From Cercospora beticola (lineage: Eukaryota > Ascomycota > Dothideomycetes > Mycosphaerellales > Mycosphaerellaceae): 64,000 nucleotides of DNA. Shown piece after piece: positions 53,251-63,233 of this stretch. Numbering within the stretch: position 1 is the stretch's first letter; each line of letters starts with the position of its first letter. The stretch is taken from contig NC_088936.1 of the NCBI RefSeq assembly GCF_033473495.1, positions 4,216,001-4,280,000 of the forward strand, read 5' to 3'. Below the pieces are notes generated by a model. That model had not been told where the DNA came from, searched no databases, and was given only the letters and a program-made list of their open reading frames with translations. The position numbers and the translations under genes are program-made.

Positions 53251-54792
53251 TCAAAGCCGGGAGAAACTTCCTGCAATGGATGAGGATGTCGCCTGGCATG
53301 GCCTCGGGACAGAGCAAAGCTGCCAATACTCCGTCCACGTGGACTTTTTCTGACCATGGTCACACAGCACTGTTCCGCGAGCGTTACGCGCTGCGCACTG
53401 AATACAGGAATCCGAAGTCTTTTCAATATCGTACCGGCGCCGTCCATGCTGGCGTAAGTCCGCTGTAAGAGATTCGTTCCCCGTATAGTACAAGCGGGCA
53501 CAGTTTGCAAACATGGTGAACTCTTCATGCTTCAGTGGGACGCAAGGTTCACCGACGTCCTCGAACTCTGGCATACGTGCGTTCCGTTGATTCTGTAACG
53601 CTGCCCTGATTTCTTCGTGGTAATAATCTATTTCAAGGGCAAGCAAGCAATTTCGCAACTCGCACAGGTTCAACATTCGCGTCAGCATTATGGCGAGCTC
53701 CCGGGCTGATTTTGTGTAATCTGGCACGATGGGCGTGCACCCAGTCCGCTGCCAGTCCGTCATGGCTAGCGTTCCAAACAATCGGTCGCGGACATCTGCA
53801 CAGAGCATGTGTCCCAGAGCAGACATTTGTGTACCCAGAGAAGCAAGGGTCGCGTCGGACTGCGAACAAGCCCTGTTCAGAACAGTCGTGAGGTCCTGGA
53901 GCATCACACCAATCTGGATATTTGGCAGGCTATACCCTGAACACCATGCTTTTATTTTCATTGCATCACGGTAGAGTGTCCCATATAGCATGGCGAATAG
54001 TCTTGAGCAAAGAGTGTGAGTGCCACACATCAAAAGTACATCGTGGTGTGCAGCTGCCAACTCCTGTACGATCCAGAGCCTTCCCCAGTATGATCGACAG
54101 AGGAATAGGGCACAGGCAGAAAGCAGGCGTTGGAAGGTTGGCGCCTCAAGATTCACAAGTATAGACGTTCGCTCATACCTGCTCGAGACCATCAAAACAG
54201 GGAGTGAGCGGTTCTTGGTCTCATGTTGCTTCCACAAGCCGAGAAAATGTGGCTGCAGTGCCTTCGCAATCGCATATAAGAAGTCGCTGTCGTCTGCATG
54301 TTCCCCAAGGCAAGCAACAACCCGCAGAGCTCTCTTGAAAATGTGAAAGATTGAAGCCACCTGGGCGCTCTTTTCCCCATCGTCCTGTTGATTTATGCAG
54401 ATGGAATCGATCCAGACATAGCAGTGAGGCTCAAGCTGTCGAGTCTGCCAGAGCGCATAGTAAGCATTGTGCCGCACTGACGTTGAGATGCCATCGATGA
54501 CGATAGGACGATTGACTGTTGGACCCCAAGTATACGATATGGCAATGTAAGGTGGAGCTGTATCGAGATCCCAGACAGATGTCTGCAAATCATGAACGCC
54601 GGTAATGTGTGAGTCCGCGCGCCACTTAAGAAGACGAATCTGGCGTCTAGCATCTTGTAGTGGAGTGTAGATTCTCTGGTCCACTGCCGTAGGAGGCAGA
54701 TTTGCTTGATCAAGACGTGGTTCAGCCGACAGTATGCTCGTGAGATCTTCTGTATCCAGCGGAACTGCCGCAGTGAATCCCGAAGCTTCCAT
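53251..54792 (-). CDS. Heterokaryon-incompatibility (HET) domain protein, 3' end probably broken
   Basis: HET domain proteins trigger non-self recognition and cell death in filamentous ascomycetes; most have no known partner. 513-aa frame. The HET domain begins about residue 80 with YIAISYTWG and has VWIDSICINQQDDGEKSAQV and SYWGRLWIVQELAAA. The middle holds DVRDRLFGTLAMT, also typical. The last ~45 residues (after RRRYDIEKTSD) do not look like the family. The expected tail instead appears in other frames down to 52784, with stops, so the 3' part probably carries frameshifts. An unrecognised intron is possible but I could not build one. Confidence 0.65.
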   Translation of the reverse strand: MEASGFTAAVPLDTEDLTSILSAEPRLDQANLPPTAVDQRIYTPLQDARRQIRLLKWRADSHITGVHDLQTSVWDLDTAPPYIAISYTWGPTVNRPIVIDGISTSVRHNAYYALWQTRQLEPHCYVWIDSICINQQDDGEKSAQVASIFHIFKRALRVVACLGEHADDSDFLYAIAKALQPHFLGLWKQHETKNRSLPVLMVSSRYERTSILVNLEAPTFQRLLSACALFLCRSYWGRLWIVQELAAAHHDVLLMCGTHTLCSRLFAMLYGTLYRDAMKIKAWCSGYSLPNIQIGVMLQDLTTVLNRACSQSDATLASLGTQMSALGHMLCADVRDRLFGTLAMTDWQRTGCTPIVPDYTKSARELAIMLTRMLNLCELRNCLLALEIDYYHEEIRAALQNQRNARMPEFEDVGEPCVPLKHEEFTMFANCARLYYTGNESLTADLRQHGRRRYDIEKTSDSCIQCAARNARGTVLCDHGQKKSTWTEYWQLCSVPRPCQATSSSIAGSFSRL

Positions 54793-55405
54793 GGTCCAGA
54801 TTGACCGTAGAACACGTTGTGCGGAGACAGTATCCGTGGCGCCAGTGGTCGTTGATGAGGAAATTTCCGCCTATTGTGCTCTGTCGGGATACTTTAGCAC
54901 CGCATGAAGGCACTGCTATGTCAGACTAGCAGGACGAAATGCAGACAGCAAAGCACACTGAGGGGCATAGCTTATGGCTCCGCGAAGTACATGACTGAAG
55001 CTGAGCCATCTCACGGCCTCTCTTGCATGGACCAGCGCCCCTTCCATAACTGGCGGCTTACTGTGCTTGGTGTGCAATGCGAAAAGTACTTGACGATCTT
55101 CAATCGTGGCGGGACTCTGAAGTGTGCTGGACGACAGGTGATTTGCATCGTGAACAGTGGTGGCGCATTCAAGTCTGCTGATGAGCTGACGAGGTGGCTA
55201 TATGCTCCGCCACATATGACCAATCTAGCCTCATGTCGTGTAACCCGGACAAGAGGCGCAGCGTCTACGAAAGCATCCTGGAGTAGAGCTGATCTTCCGG
55301 TTACCAAGAGCTTCAGGTACTTTGCTCTCACAAGCATACCACATTTGCGCTAACGACCAGCATTACGATGTCAGAAGTGCCTTGTGAGGGGGAGGTAATA
55401 ATCAA
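54793..55405. other. Intergenic, no gene seen
   Basis: A 149-codon plus-strand frame (54904-55353) opposes other frames and has no recognisable domain. Confidence 0.45.
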
Positions 55406-57775
55406 TCACCTCCTCTCCTCTGTCCTTGCCAGTGCCCAGTTCTTCAACCACATCCTTGCAGCATCAAGGTCTCCGCCCTCAGCCTCAAGTGCACCTAGGC
55501 ACCATTCGAAACTGTATCCGCCCTTGCCAGTCGGGCCGCCATCCTCAGCGGCCAGCATCTCGGCGAGATTTCTCTTCTTCTGGCTACTTGGCTCTACGCA
55601 GAAATGCAAAGGCGTCCTAGCCTCTCCACTCTCTGTAAGACCAGCAAGAAAAGGCTTGATCATTGGCAGAGCATCTTTAGTCGTGATATTCGTACTGAGT
55701 TCGAGGTTCTTTCGTCCGGTCTTGCAGTACTCGTTCTTGCAATGAGCTTTCCCGCAGCCTGTCAGGATTTGTTGAAGGTATCGGCGTTCAATACGTCGGC
55801 GTAGAGCTTTATTCTCCGGGTCATGCAGACTGACATAGAGAGGCCCAAAGCAGACACTGCACAGACCAACATCGTTACCGGGACCTTGTCCCATCCGAGT
55901 GCCGGCTCGAGTATCGCCGTTCTTTGAGCAAGTGTCGAGTGTACGACCACAGTAGACGTTGCGGCATGGAATTGGAGCTTGGCGATTGAACCGATCAAGG
56001 TCATGGTTCTTGAGATGAGTCTCCATATCACGAAGACGGACGATCTTCTGGCACAGGTGACACTCCGTTGTTCGTGCACCATCGGCAAGCTCGTGCACCG
56101 TCATGCCAGAGAGCAAAGCCTCTGCGTTTGGCACATCTGGGTCCCCCTCTTGAGGTACCTCAAGATGGCAGAAGCGGCATAGTATAGGTTTACCTGGGCA
56201 TGTTGTGGTTCGATGTCGGGCCAGAGCAGGCAAGTTGTGGAACGTTTCCGCTGTGCTGCAATCACTGCATCGTAATACCTCGGTTGGATGTGTGATCGTG
56301 TCGTGCTGCTTCCGCGACGACTGGCTATTGCCAAAAGAATCATCGTGTGAACAATGCCAGTGTTGCTCATACTCAGGAGAGCGCTTCTGGAAGACCTGAC
56401 CACAACCTTTTGGACAAAGAATGTTGTTGCGCAAGCAGAAATTCTCGTGGAGAACTAGTCGTCCTTGAGGTACCCACTGTAGGCAGTTCTTGCATCGTAC
56501 ATCTCCTTCGTTTGGCGGCGCCTCTTCGCTTTCTTCAGTCAAATTGATCACATTGGCGGGGCCGTCTGCATGTTTGACACGAAGTGTGAAGTGGCGAGGC
56601 TCTGTGGCGGCTTCGGCGTGCCCGTTGCTCTGGCTTTCCAGTGCAAATGCCCACACTGATACTTGCAATGCTTCGGCGTGCTCCAACTCTGCATTGGTCG
56701 GCTCCAATCGAATCCGCTTCCTTGGTCTTGTGTCGAGATCGGCGAAAACGAATTCGTCGATGCGCGGCTTTGACCTTTGAGTTGGAGAGAATGGATTGAT
56801 CAGAATATTGACATCCTCCTGGTCGTCCTCGGCCACGAGCTCGAATTCTAACGCTTGAGATCGGTTCCATGATGGTAACTGGTAGTCGACATACTCTCCC
56901 GGCAGGACCTGTCCATGCTGCTCTTTGAAGAGATCCAACTCCCCACCTGGAGAGCTGCCGTGTTCCGTGCCTGGTTGTTTCGCCATCTTTGCTGCTATAC
57001 GCTTCATCGTTTCTCGAGCCTGCTCTTCGTTCAACGCCTCTATGTCTACCTCTAGATCCGTGTCGACCACGCAAATGCCATCGACGTCCGGCTTGAAGCC
57101 GTCGACCAGAAATCTGTATTCTTCTTTCTTTCCCCCGGTTCCCCGTCCTCCCGGGACGATCAGAACTTCGCCGTTCGTCATGGTTGTATAGTTTGTTCTT
57201 AGGTGCTGTTCCAACAACGCTTTCCAGTCCTCAGGATCGTATCCAGGTTCTAGAGGTCGCAACTTCACGAATGTGCCTTTGGGCAGTTGTCGTGCATGGA
57301 TCGTGATCGTGGGCTCCGAAGCGCCACTTTGTCCCATGTCGTCCGCCTCATCGACTTCCATCTCCTCGCCATGCTTGGTCGGCGTCACAGGAATGCCTAG
57401 GGTCTCATGAAGAAACGGACTCAGAACGACGTGTCCTTCTTCAGCAGAGAACTCGCGAATGCCAGCGTACACGACACGATCATTCTCGGGACTCACAAGT
57501 CGAAACGTCAGCGGATATGGGAGTTGTTGGCGTTGGTCCTGATATTGGGACTCGGCCTGCCGATAAGCCGAATAAGTCGAGGAGTTGTATGGATCATATT
57601 GCGGGAGATCTCGTCGCGCATTCTCTGCTGCAGCATTCGATGAGGCACTCAGTAGCTGCTCAAGCGCCGATGGAGGTAGCAGTATCTTGTCGCCAGACAA
57701 CTTCTGCCCAGAAACCGGCGCCGAAACCGTGTATTGTCCAGTCCACTTCAGTGAAGGTATCGGGGACTCGGTCAT
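55406..57775 (-). CDS. Ufd1 / zinc-finger / AZUL / UBA-like ubiquitin-pathway protein
   Basis: 789 aa, single exon. N-terminal Ufd1-like double-psi barrel: GDKILLPPSALEQLL (about 29-43), FRLVSPENDRVVYAGIREF, EGHVVLSPFLHETLGI, and ARQLPKGTFVKLRPLEPGY. A linker with LNPF-like INPFSPTQ follows. TRAF-type Cys/His fingers start near 440 (RCKNCLQWVP..LHENFC..CPKGCGQVF..HWHC) and continue through several CxxC pairs. At about 660-690 lies an AZUL-like zinc motif (IERRYLQQILTGCGKAHCKN), known from E3A/UBE3A ligases. The end (YSFEWCLGALEAEGGDLDAA, about 755-780) looks like a UBA helix bundle. Ufd1 works with Cdc48/p97 to extract ubiquitinated proteins; this protein likely links Cdc48-type recognition to another ubiquitin step. 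No HECT domain is present. Confidence 0.8.
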   Translation of the reverse strand: MTESPIPSLKWTGQYTVSAPVSGQKLSGDKILLPPSALEQLLSASSNAAAENARRDLPQYDPYNSSTYSAYRQAESQYQDQRQQLPYPLTFRLVSPENDRVVYAGIREFSAEEGHVVLSPFLHETLGIPVTPTKHGEEMEVDEADDMGQSGASEPTITIHARQLPKGTFVKLRPLEPGYDPEDWKALLEQHLRTNYTTMTNGEVLIVPGGRGTGGKKEEYRFLVDGFKPDVDGICVVDTDLEVDIEALNEEQARETMKRIAAKMAKQPGTEHGSSPGGELDLFKEQHGQVLPGEYVDYQLPSWNRSQALEFELVAEDDQEDVNILINPFSPTQRSKPRIDEFVFADLDTRPRKRIRLEPTNAELEHAEALQVSVWAFALESQSNGHAEAATEPRHFTLRVKHADGPANVINLTEESEEAPPNEGDVRCKNCLQWVPQGRLVLHENFCLRNNILCPKGCGQVFQKRSPEYEQHWHCSHDDSFGNSQSSRKQHDTITHPTEVLRCSDCSTAETFHNLPALARHRTTTCPGKPILCRFCHLEVPQEGDPDVPNAEALLSGMTVHELADGARTTECHLCQKIVRLRDMETHLKNHDLDRFNRQAPIPCRNVYCGRTLDTCSKNGDTRAGTRMGQGPGNDVGLCSVCFGPLYVSLHDPENKALRRRIERRYLQQILTGCGKAHCKNEYCKTGRKNLELSTNITTKDALPMIKPFLAGLTESGEARTPLHFCVEPSSQKKRNLAEMLAAEDGGPTGKGGYSFEWCLGALEAEGGDLDAARMWLKNWALARTEERR

Positions 57776-58728
57776 CGTGGCGTTGTGATGTGGATCTCGA
57801 GTCGTGAGGCCATGAACCGATCAGCTCGCGGGGACGCGCTTCTCTGGAGGTTATCAGCACACGTGAACGATGTGAATGGCGACCATATGAGATACTGACC
57901 TGCAGAGGCAAATGTTCTGGAAGGCACCAGGATGACATATGCAATCCAGTCGCGCCAAGCTTTTCGGCTGTTGGCGGCGCGCAGAAGCGCGAGACCGCTC
58001 GACACGTACTCCTATCATCAAGACTATGTACATAATCTGTCGTCGACACGACAAGTGCTGCACATTGTGCAAGACTTTATTGCATAGTCCCACAAACTAC
58101 ATCAACGCGAAGCTCATCAGCTACTTTCCCTCTCACCCGTCAAATGGCACCGCCCGCAGATGGGGACTTGAGCGGTAGGCCACATTTCCAGACGACAAGA
58201 CATGGGCGAAGCGCATCCACGACATACAACCGTTCAATGAGACCGGGCGACTGTCCAGGTGAGACGATTGTCATGGATTGACGCAGAATCTGACGCGAAT
58301 TGCGGTCTGCAATAAGCGCCAGCTGGTTCCTGTCGCTCCACAGCACAAGCAGTGGTTCAAGGAGCCCAAAATCACTAATGGCTTCCGCCAACACGAACGC
58401 GTCATCAGCTGGATGTCATATCGAGAAACAGCATTTTCTCTTGAGCGGTCGCTGACTTTCAGGACTAACCAGCATGTCTCCCGTGTCCTCTCTACAGCCA
58501 CCCTCGAGTCGGACAAGGCAAGGTGCCGTATTCAGACTGCTGTCCGCTGTTCGAAATCGGTTCAGACTGTGCCTCATCTACCTCGTCGTCGATCTAGCAT
58601 AGCCTTGACGAAGGTTGATCATAGAAAGTGTTCCGCGGCCAGACGCTCATGGATCGCTGTGGGCTGTTCCACAGAAGACCCGGTCGACTGAGGCAATGCT
58701 CACCATGATCCATTTCGCGCGCGTCTGT
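57776..58728. other. Intergenic or unresolved exons
   Basis: Upstream of the Ufd1-like gene. A plus-strand frame at 58278-58691 is basic and unrecognised; it might belong to the candidate gene that follows. Confidence 0.35.
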
Positions 58729-59113
58729 AGATCATGCCCACTCGCAACCCACGAGGATTGACTGCTACGACCACAATCCGGAGCACGAGATCGCGCGCAA
58801 GCGTGTTATCTGGACGCGTGTATGCACCGAGCGTCGCGTCGACGCGACTCTGGAGCGCGCAGAAGACTTTCGCGCATTTGTATATTTCAACGCCATTGTG
58901 CATGATCTAGAGGTGAGGTCGAAGGTGACTCACACTGTCAACCAGCTCTGAAACACGTAGGAGCTGTTTGAGATGCGCTGGTTGCATGCCATGCGATGCA
59001 ACCTCGAAGTTTGCGAGGAAGCCTCGGGTGGCTGTCCAATCATTGGCAAGAAGCCGCTCCTGCTTTGCTACGCGCTCTTCACCCGCCGAGCTCCAACCTC
59101 TTCCTTTCGCTAA
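58729..59113 (+). CDS. Possible 3' end of a small unrecognised gene
   Basis: Two frame-compatible exons: about 58729-58912 and 58961-59113 (TAA). The 48-nt intron has GTGAGG..CGTAG ends. An acceptor-like TGTAG stands just before the first exon, implying earlier exons I could not place. The peptide includes RIDCYDHNPEHEIARKRVIW, AEDFRAFVYFNAIVHDLE and, across the splice, ELFEMRWLHAMRCNLEVCEE. Composition is protein-like (balanced charged and aromatic residues), unlike the Ser/Arg frames around it. No family is recognised. Confidence 0.3.
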
Positions 59114-59829
59114 CCGCCCACGCCCACAACAAACCCCATCAGTGGAGCTGTGCGGACCGCTGCATTGCCTTCGACGGGGCATGTGGAAATGTTTCATCTT
59201 GCTAACCGCTCTCTCAAGCGTTTGCTTGTGAGCCAAAGTTAGCAACAGCCTCGACGCAGCCAGTCGTCTTCGTTCCTTCAAGACAGCCATGATGAAATCT
59301 GGATATGCCGCTCAGCAGACCGCTTTCTTGTGAAACCATGACCGATCCGAACGAGGGCTCGACCCGTTTCACAGACCTCGATCCAGCAATGAGGCCACTG
59401 CCGGAGCGGCCAAGACGCGAGAATGGTCCACAGGTAGTATGCTAGGCGGAAGCACGGATGTACGCTACACTGCTTTCAAGGTTCGTTTCATGCTCGCGAA
59501 TGACGCTACGCATCTGCATAGCATGCTTGTGCCCGTACTACTCGGTATGGATGGATCTCAGCGCGCTGGCCTCGCATATAGGAATTGGCTTACCCGCGCG
59601 CCTTGTTTCTCTCTTTCTCCGACAGGAATCACCAACTGTTCGACTGCGCTGCTGAAGCTTGTGACGAGCTCGACGAGTCTCCTTGTCTTTCTCTTTCCTT
59701 TGTGCGACTTTGTTATTGGCATTCGTTCGGAGCAGGTCTCCTACCCATGCTAGTCTACCTAATTACTATCTAATAGCATACGCTGATACGGCATCTCAAA
59801 CACGGCTCTGGAAGCCCGCTACGACCAAA
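59114..59829. other. Intergenic upstream of the 59.8-kb gene
   Basis: No supported gene. The coding frame of the next gene is open from 59683, but that leader looks non-coding. Confidence 0.45.
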
Positions 59830-61614
59830 ATGGATTTTCGACACGTTACGCCTCCTTCAGAAATACAGATTTGTGGCTACGATGACTTGTCCTGCCCAGG
59901 TGGCAGTGCAAGCACCGATGGCACCTACTTCCCGCAAGATTGGTCTCCGCAGACGACCTTGACAGCGGCCACCACACCACCCCGATCACCTGGGATCATT
60001 CGAGAGAATGGTTCAAGACTACTTCCAAAACCCAGATACCAAGACCAGGTCATTGAGCCCAGCTACAGCCGCTCCTCGGCATTTCATTCACATCACCGAA
60101 CATCTTCCTTACCAGTCAACCCTGATGGCCACCAATTTGGCCCGGCTTTGCCACGTCCCTCTGTGGATCGGAGATCGACCAGTCCATATGCTCATGCGAG
60201 AACCGTCTCTGTATCTCCACAACCGACATCGTTGTCCAATTCTCTCGGCATTAGCCGGCCTTCTATGAGCAACATGCGATCCGCCTCATCATCACACATT
60301 TCCAATGTCCGATCACATTCACGGAACATGTCGTCTAGCAGTATCGACGCGGCAATGCTTAGCAGATATGGCTACCCAACTTATCGTCAAAGTCCAAATG
60401 CGCAGCCATTGCCCGTCTCTCTGCCTGCCTCAAGACCACCGACTGCGATGAGCTTCCTCGCTCCCATCGTTGCGCCGAATGGACAGATGCAATCTTATCC
60501 CAACCAACGCCGAACGGCGAGTCCGCCTGCGAGGCCTTCCCGGCTATCTGTCGAAGCCGAGGTGCCTGTTCCAACGGATGTTCCTAGCCCTACCTCGACT
60601 GTCCTGGACTACCTGACCGAACCTAATCCGGCTCCATCGCTCATCAAGAAAATCACCAAAGCCGACACGAATCAAGTCAATCATTTCTGGTTCGATATCC
60701 GAAATGTCAGACCATGGACCGACTTCACCGTCGACACAATCTCGTCTATCCCCGGTCTTCTCGATCTCCTTAAGATCGACGTGTCCATGAGAGCGCTGCC
60801 CAAACCAGGACAAGTCAACCTCTCGCCAGAGACTCCAGCTCAACTTGCTGAGCTTTGCGCCATGCACCACGCCGTCAAAGTCAACGCTGCTCTCAAGGTA
60901 GCGCAGGGTGATAAGCACATCGCCATGCGAGCTCTGCGATCCGGTCCCGGTGCCCGTCAGCAACCCGAGTTCGTCGCCAACTACCAGTCTGATGGCGAGA
61001 AGACGATCTACGGAGACGGTCGAGGTCGTGTCGTCGGTATTGTCAAGTCTTACGATCAGTGGAACTCTGGCTACCGCAACGGCTCGCCCATCGACAAGAT
61101 AAAGTACCTCGAGCATCTATCACATCTCCATCGCTTCATGCGCGAACACGGCACACGATACGGATTTATCATGACGGAGATTGAACTGGTCTGCGTTCGA
61201 GCCGGAGGTCCTCCCGCCTCGTCCACCACAGATATTGACAACAACTCCAACCCAAATATTCCTCTGTTCGGCTTCCTCGAGATTGGCCCCTCAGTACAAA
61301 TTTCCGCTTCCGCTTCACCCAATCAAAATGTCGATGGCTCCGCGCTGCCCTTGACCATGACTGCGGATCTCGCTCTCTGGTATCTGCATATGCTTGCGAA
61401 AGAGCAACCTTTTTCGGGGCAGTTCCATTGGAAGTTGGAGGTCGGAGGACCGACTGCGTTGACGAGGAGACATCATTTGCCGAGAGATGATTGGATGCCT
61501 AAGGTCAATCAGCAGGACAAGAGGGTCAGCAAGAGAATCAGAGGCTGGACCTGGCCGGATGAGCCGCTGCATAAGCGGGAGTGTGGAAATGGCAGGGCAC
61601 GAGGGAGGCGGTAG
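59830..61614 (+). CDS. Conserved fungal protein of unknown function
   Basis: 594 aa from the ATG at 59830 (MDFRHVTPPSEIQICGYDD). The first ~230 residues are Ser/Pro/Arg-rich and disordered, with many SxxS and SP sites. The folded part starts near 235 (STVLDYLTEPNPAPSLIKKI). It contains HFWFDIRNVRPWTDF, FVANYQSDGEKTIYGDGRGR, VVGIVKSYDQWNSGYRNGSP, IKYLEHLSHLHRFMREHGTR and YGFIMTEIELVCVRAG. These well-formed segments resemble a fungal-specific conserved family whose function I do not know. The order of acid, Lys and E-x-E residues is faintly nuclease-like, but I do not claim it. The C-terminus is basic. Confidence 0.75.
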   Translation: MDFRHVTPPSEIQICGYDDLSCPGGSASTDGTYFPQDWSPQTTLTAATTPPRSPGIIRENGSRLLPKPRYQDQVIEPSYSRSSAFHSHHRTSSLPVNPDGHQFGPALPRPSVDRRSTSPYAHARTVSVSPQPTSLSNSLGISRPSMSNMRSASSSHISNVRSHSRNMSSSSIDAAMLSRYGYPTYRQSPNAQPLPVSLPASRPPTAMSFLAPIVAPNGQMQSYPNQRRTASPPARPSRLSVEAEVPVPTDVPSPTSTVLDYLTEPNPAPSLIKKITKADTNQVNHFWFDIRNVRPWTDFTVDTISSIPGLLDLLKIDVSMRALPKPGQVNLSPETPAQLAELCAMHHAVKVNAALKVAQGDKHIAMRALRSGPGARQQPEFVANYQSDGEKTIYGDGRGRVVGIVKSYDQWNSGYRNGSPIDKIKYLEHLSHLHRFMREHGTRYGFIMTEIELVCVRAGGPPASSTTDIDNNSNPNIPLFGFLEIGPSVQISASASPNQNVDGSALPLTMTADLALWYLHMLAKEQPFSGQFHWKLEVGGPTALTRRHHLPRDDWMPKVNQQDKRVSKRIRGWTWPDEPLHKRECGNGRARGRR

Positions 61615-61882
61615 GGTTTGTTCTCGAGATTGGCTACAAGAAGGGATTGTAATGGGGTGGCTAGGGTCCCTGCATCTGAAATGAAGATAGATGACGACAA
61701 TATCATGTTATGCTCGAGAAGAGGAATCACGAAACATGCTGTACATATGCATATCGCCATGTGTGGCATCACAGAGACTTCATCTGCAGACGAGTCTATA
61801 GCCCTCTAGCATAGCGTCGGCGCAAGTTGGCTCATACTTCACACTCGTCTCGCCCCAGTGCCTTCATTACTATCCCTTCAAA

Positions 61883-62620
61883 CTACAACTTAAACTTCAA
61901 CAAATTCCCAATCATCTCCCTCCCCGTAACAACCGTCGTCCTCCACAAAGTCGGAAAATCCAACGTACTGCTGAACGTATCCGCATACCCAAAGCCCAAC
62001 ATTGGTGGAATCCAACCTCTCGCATACTCAAGCGCAAAACACGACGAGTCCATCTTATACTGCTTGACTTCACCTCTGCGAAGATGGTGCACACTTCCAG
62101 GAGGGTAGACTTCAGCTTCGAAGGGCTTGTTAGAAGGATCATAGGCAAGTTGAGTTCCGGTGAGAATGTGGAAGTAGTCGTCTGCTGTGTGGCGGCCTGT
62201 GTGGCCTTCGGTTCCGATTGAGGTGCCGAAGATGATGAGGTATTCGGTTATACCTGGGAAATATGACTGTAGTTAGCTACTAGACTCCGCGATGAAGAAT
62301 TCAAGGTTTGAATGATATAACTCACTGGCGTGGATAATGTACATTGCCCCCATGGCTCCACCGGCATTATTGAAAATCCATTCTTGTTCGAGGTTTATGT
62401 GTGATTTCACGCTTTCGATTGCGGACAATTGGCTGATGATGCTGGTGACGATGCCTTCCGTGTTGTTGCCGTGTTCGGAAATGGCTTGTTGGGCGATCGC
62501 ATGGAGTTGTGGTGGGTTGAAAATGTAGAACTTTTCGAGTTGAGAGTCGAGGAGGAAGTATATGCCCGAGAAGATTGCCAACAGGAGGACTGTGATGGAG
62601 AGTGTGGATTGAGAAGGCAT
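61883..62620 (-). CDS. ERG2: C-8 sterol isomerase (ERG2, sigma-1 receptor family)
   Basis: ER enzyme that moves the fecosterol double bond from C8 to C7 in ergosterol synthesis. Predicted 221 aa from exons 62326-62620 and 61883-62253. An N-terminal membrane segment is at about 8-25 ([17 protein letters not shown]). [29 protein letters not shown] is restored exactly across the 72-nt intron. [20 protein letters not shown], the Glu in [19 protein letters not shown], and [20 protein letters not shown] are conserved family segments. Length fits fungal ERG2. The upstream frame opens at a TTG; the ATG at 62620 is the start. Target enzyme of morpholine fungicides in this family. Confidence 0.95.
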
Positions 62621-63233
62621 CTTGAGAAAACGCTCTTCCAAGTGCGGTTGTTGTTTGAAACAGTTCTTGTAGTGGTTGTTTGGACTTGGCGAAAGTTTGC
62701 GGCGTCCGTTTCAATGTTGTTGTGAATGAGTGACTGAAAGGCGATATGACGGCAACAGGTTACCTCATCATGCGTAGGCCGTGTTGTTGGTGTCGCGATG
62801 TTGTCGTGGTGTTGAAGACTCTTTGATTTTGATGACCATTCCCTTCGTTGAGATTTAGCCCCCGTATCGTACGAGGTTCAAGTCGTTCTTTCGGAACGGC
62901 CCCTGCCAAGTCCGGTGCTTTCCAATGGCCAAAACCACTTGCACAATTCGCTCCTGCGGAAGATCGTACAATGTATTCACACGTGCATGTATGCATCGCT
63001 CTCTTGTGTTCCCCACCGGGTATATGTTCTTGCGACTGCTTAGCCGCACACTGCTCGCCGAATGCAGCGTACACCTTAAAGACATTGCATAATATTGGCA
63101 AGTCTGCCAAGATGTCAACATGGAAGCTGCAACGAAACACAAGCAGAATCCTGGTTCATTGTTTTACAGCTTGATGTTTACCAGCAGCATGCCGATCTAA
63201 GAAGGGCAAGTCACATTGGGGCACATCCAATCA
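62621..63233. other. Intergenic, no gene seen
   Basis: Promoter side of ERG2 and 3' flank of the kinase. No supported frame. Confidence 0.45.
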
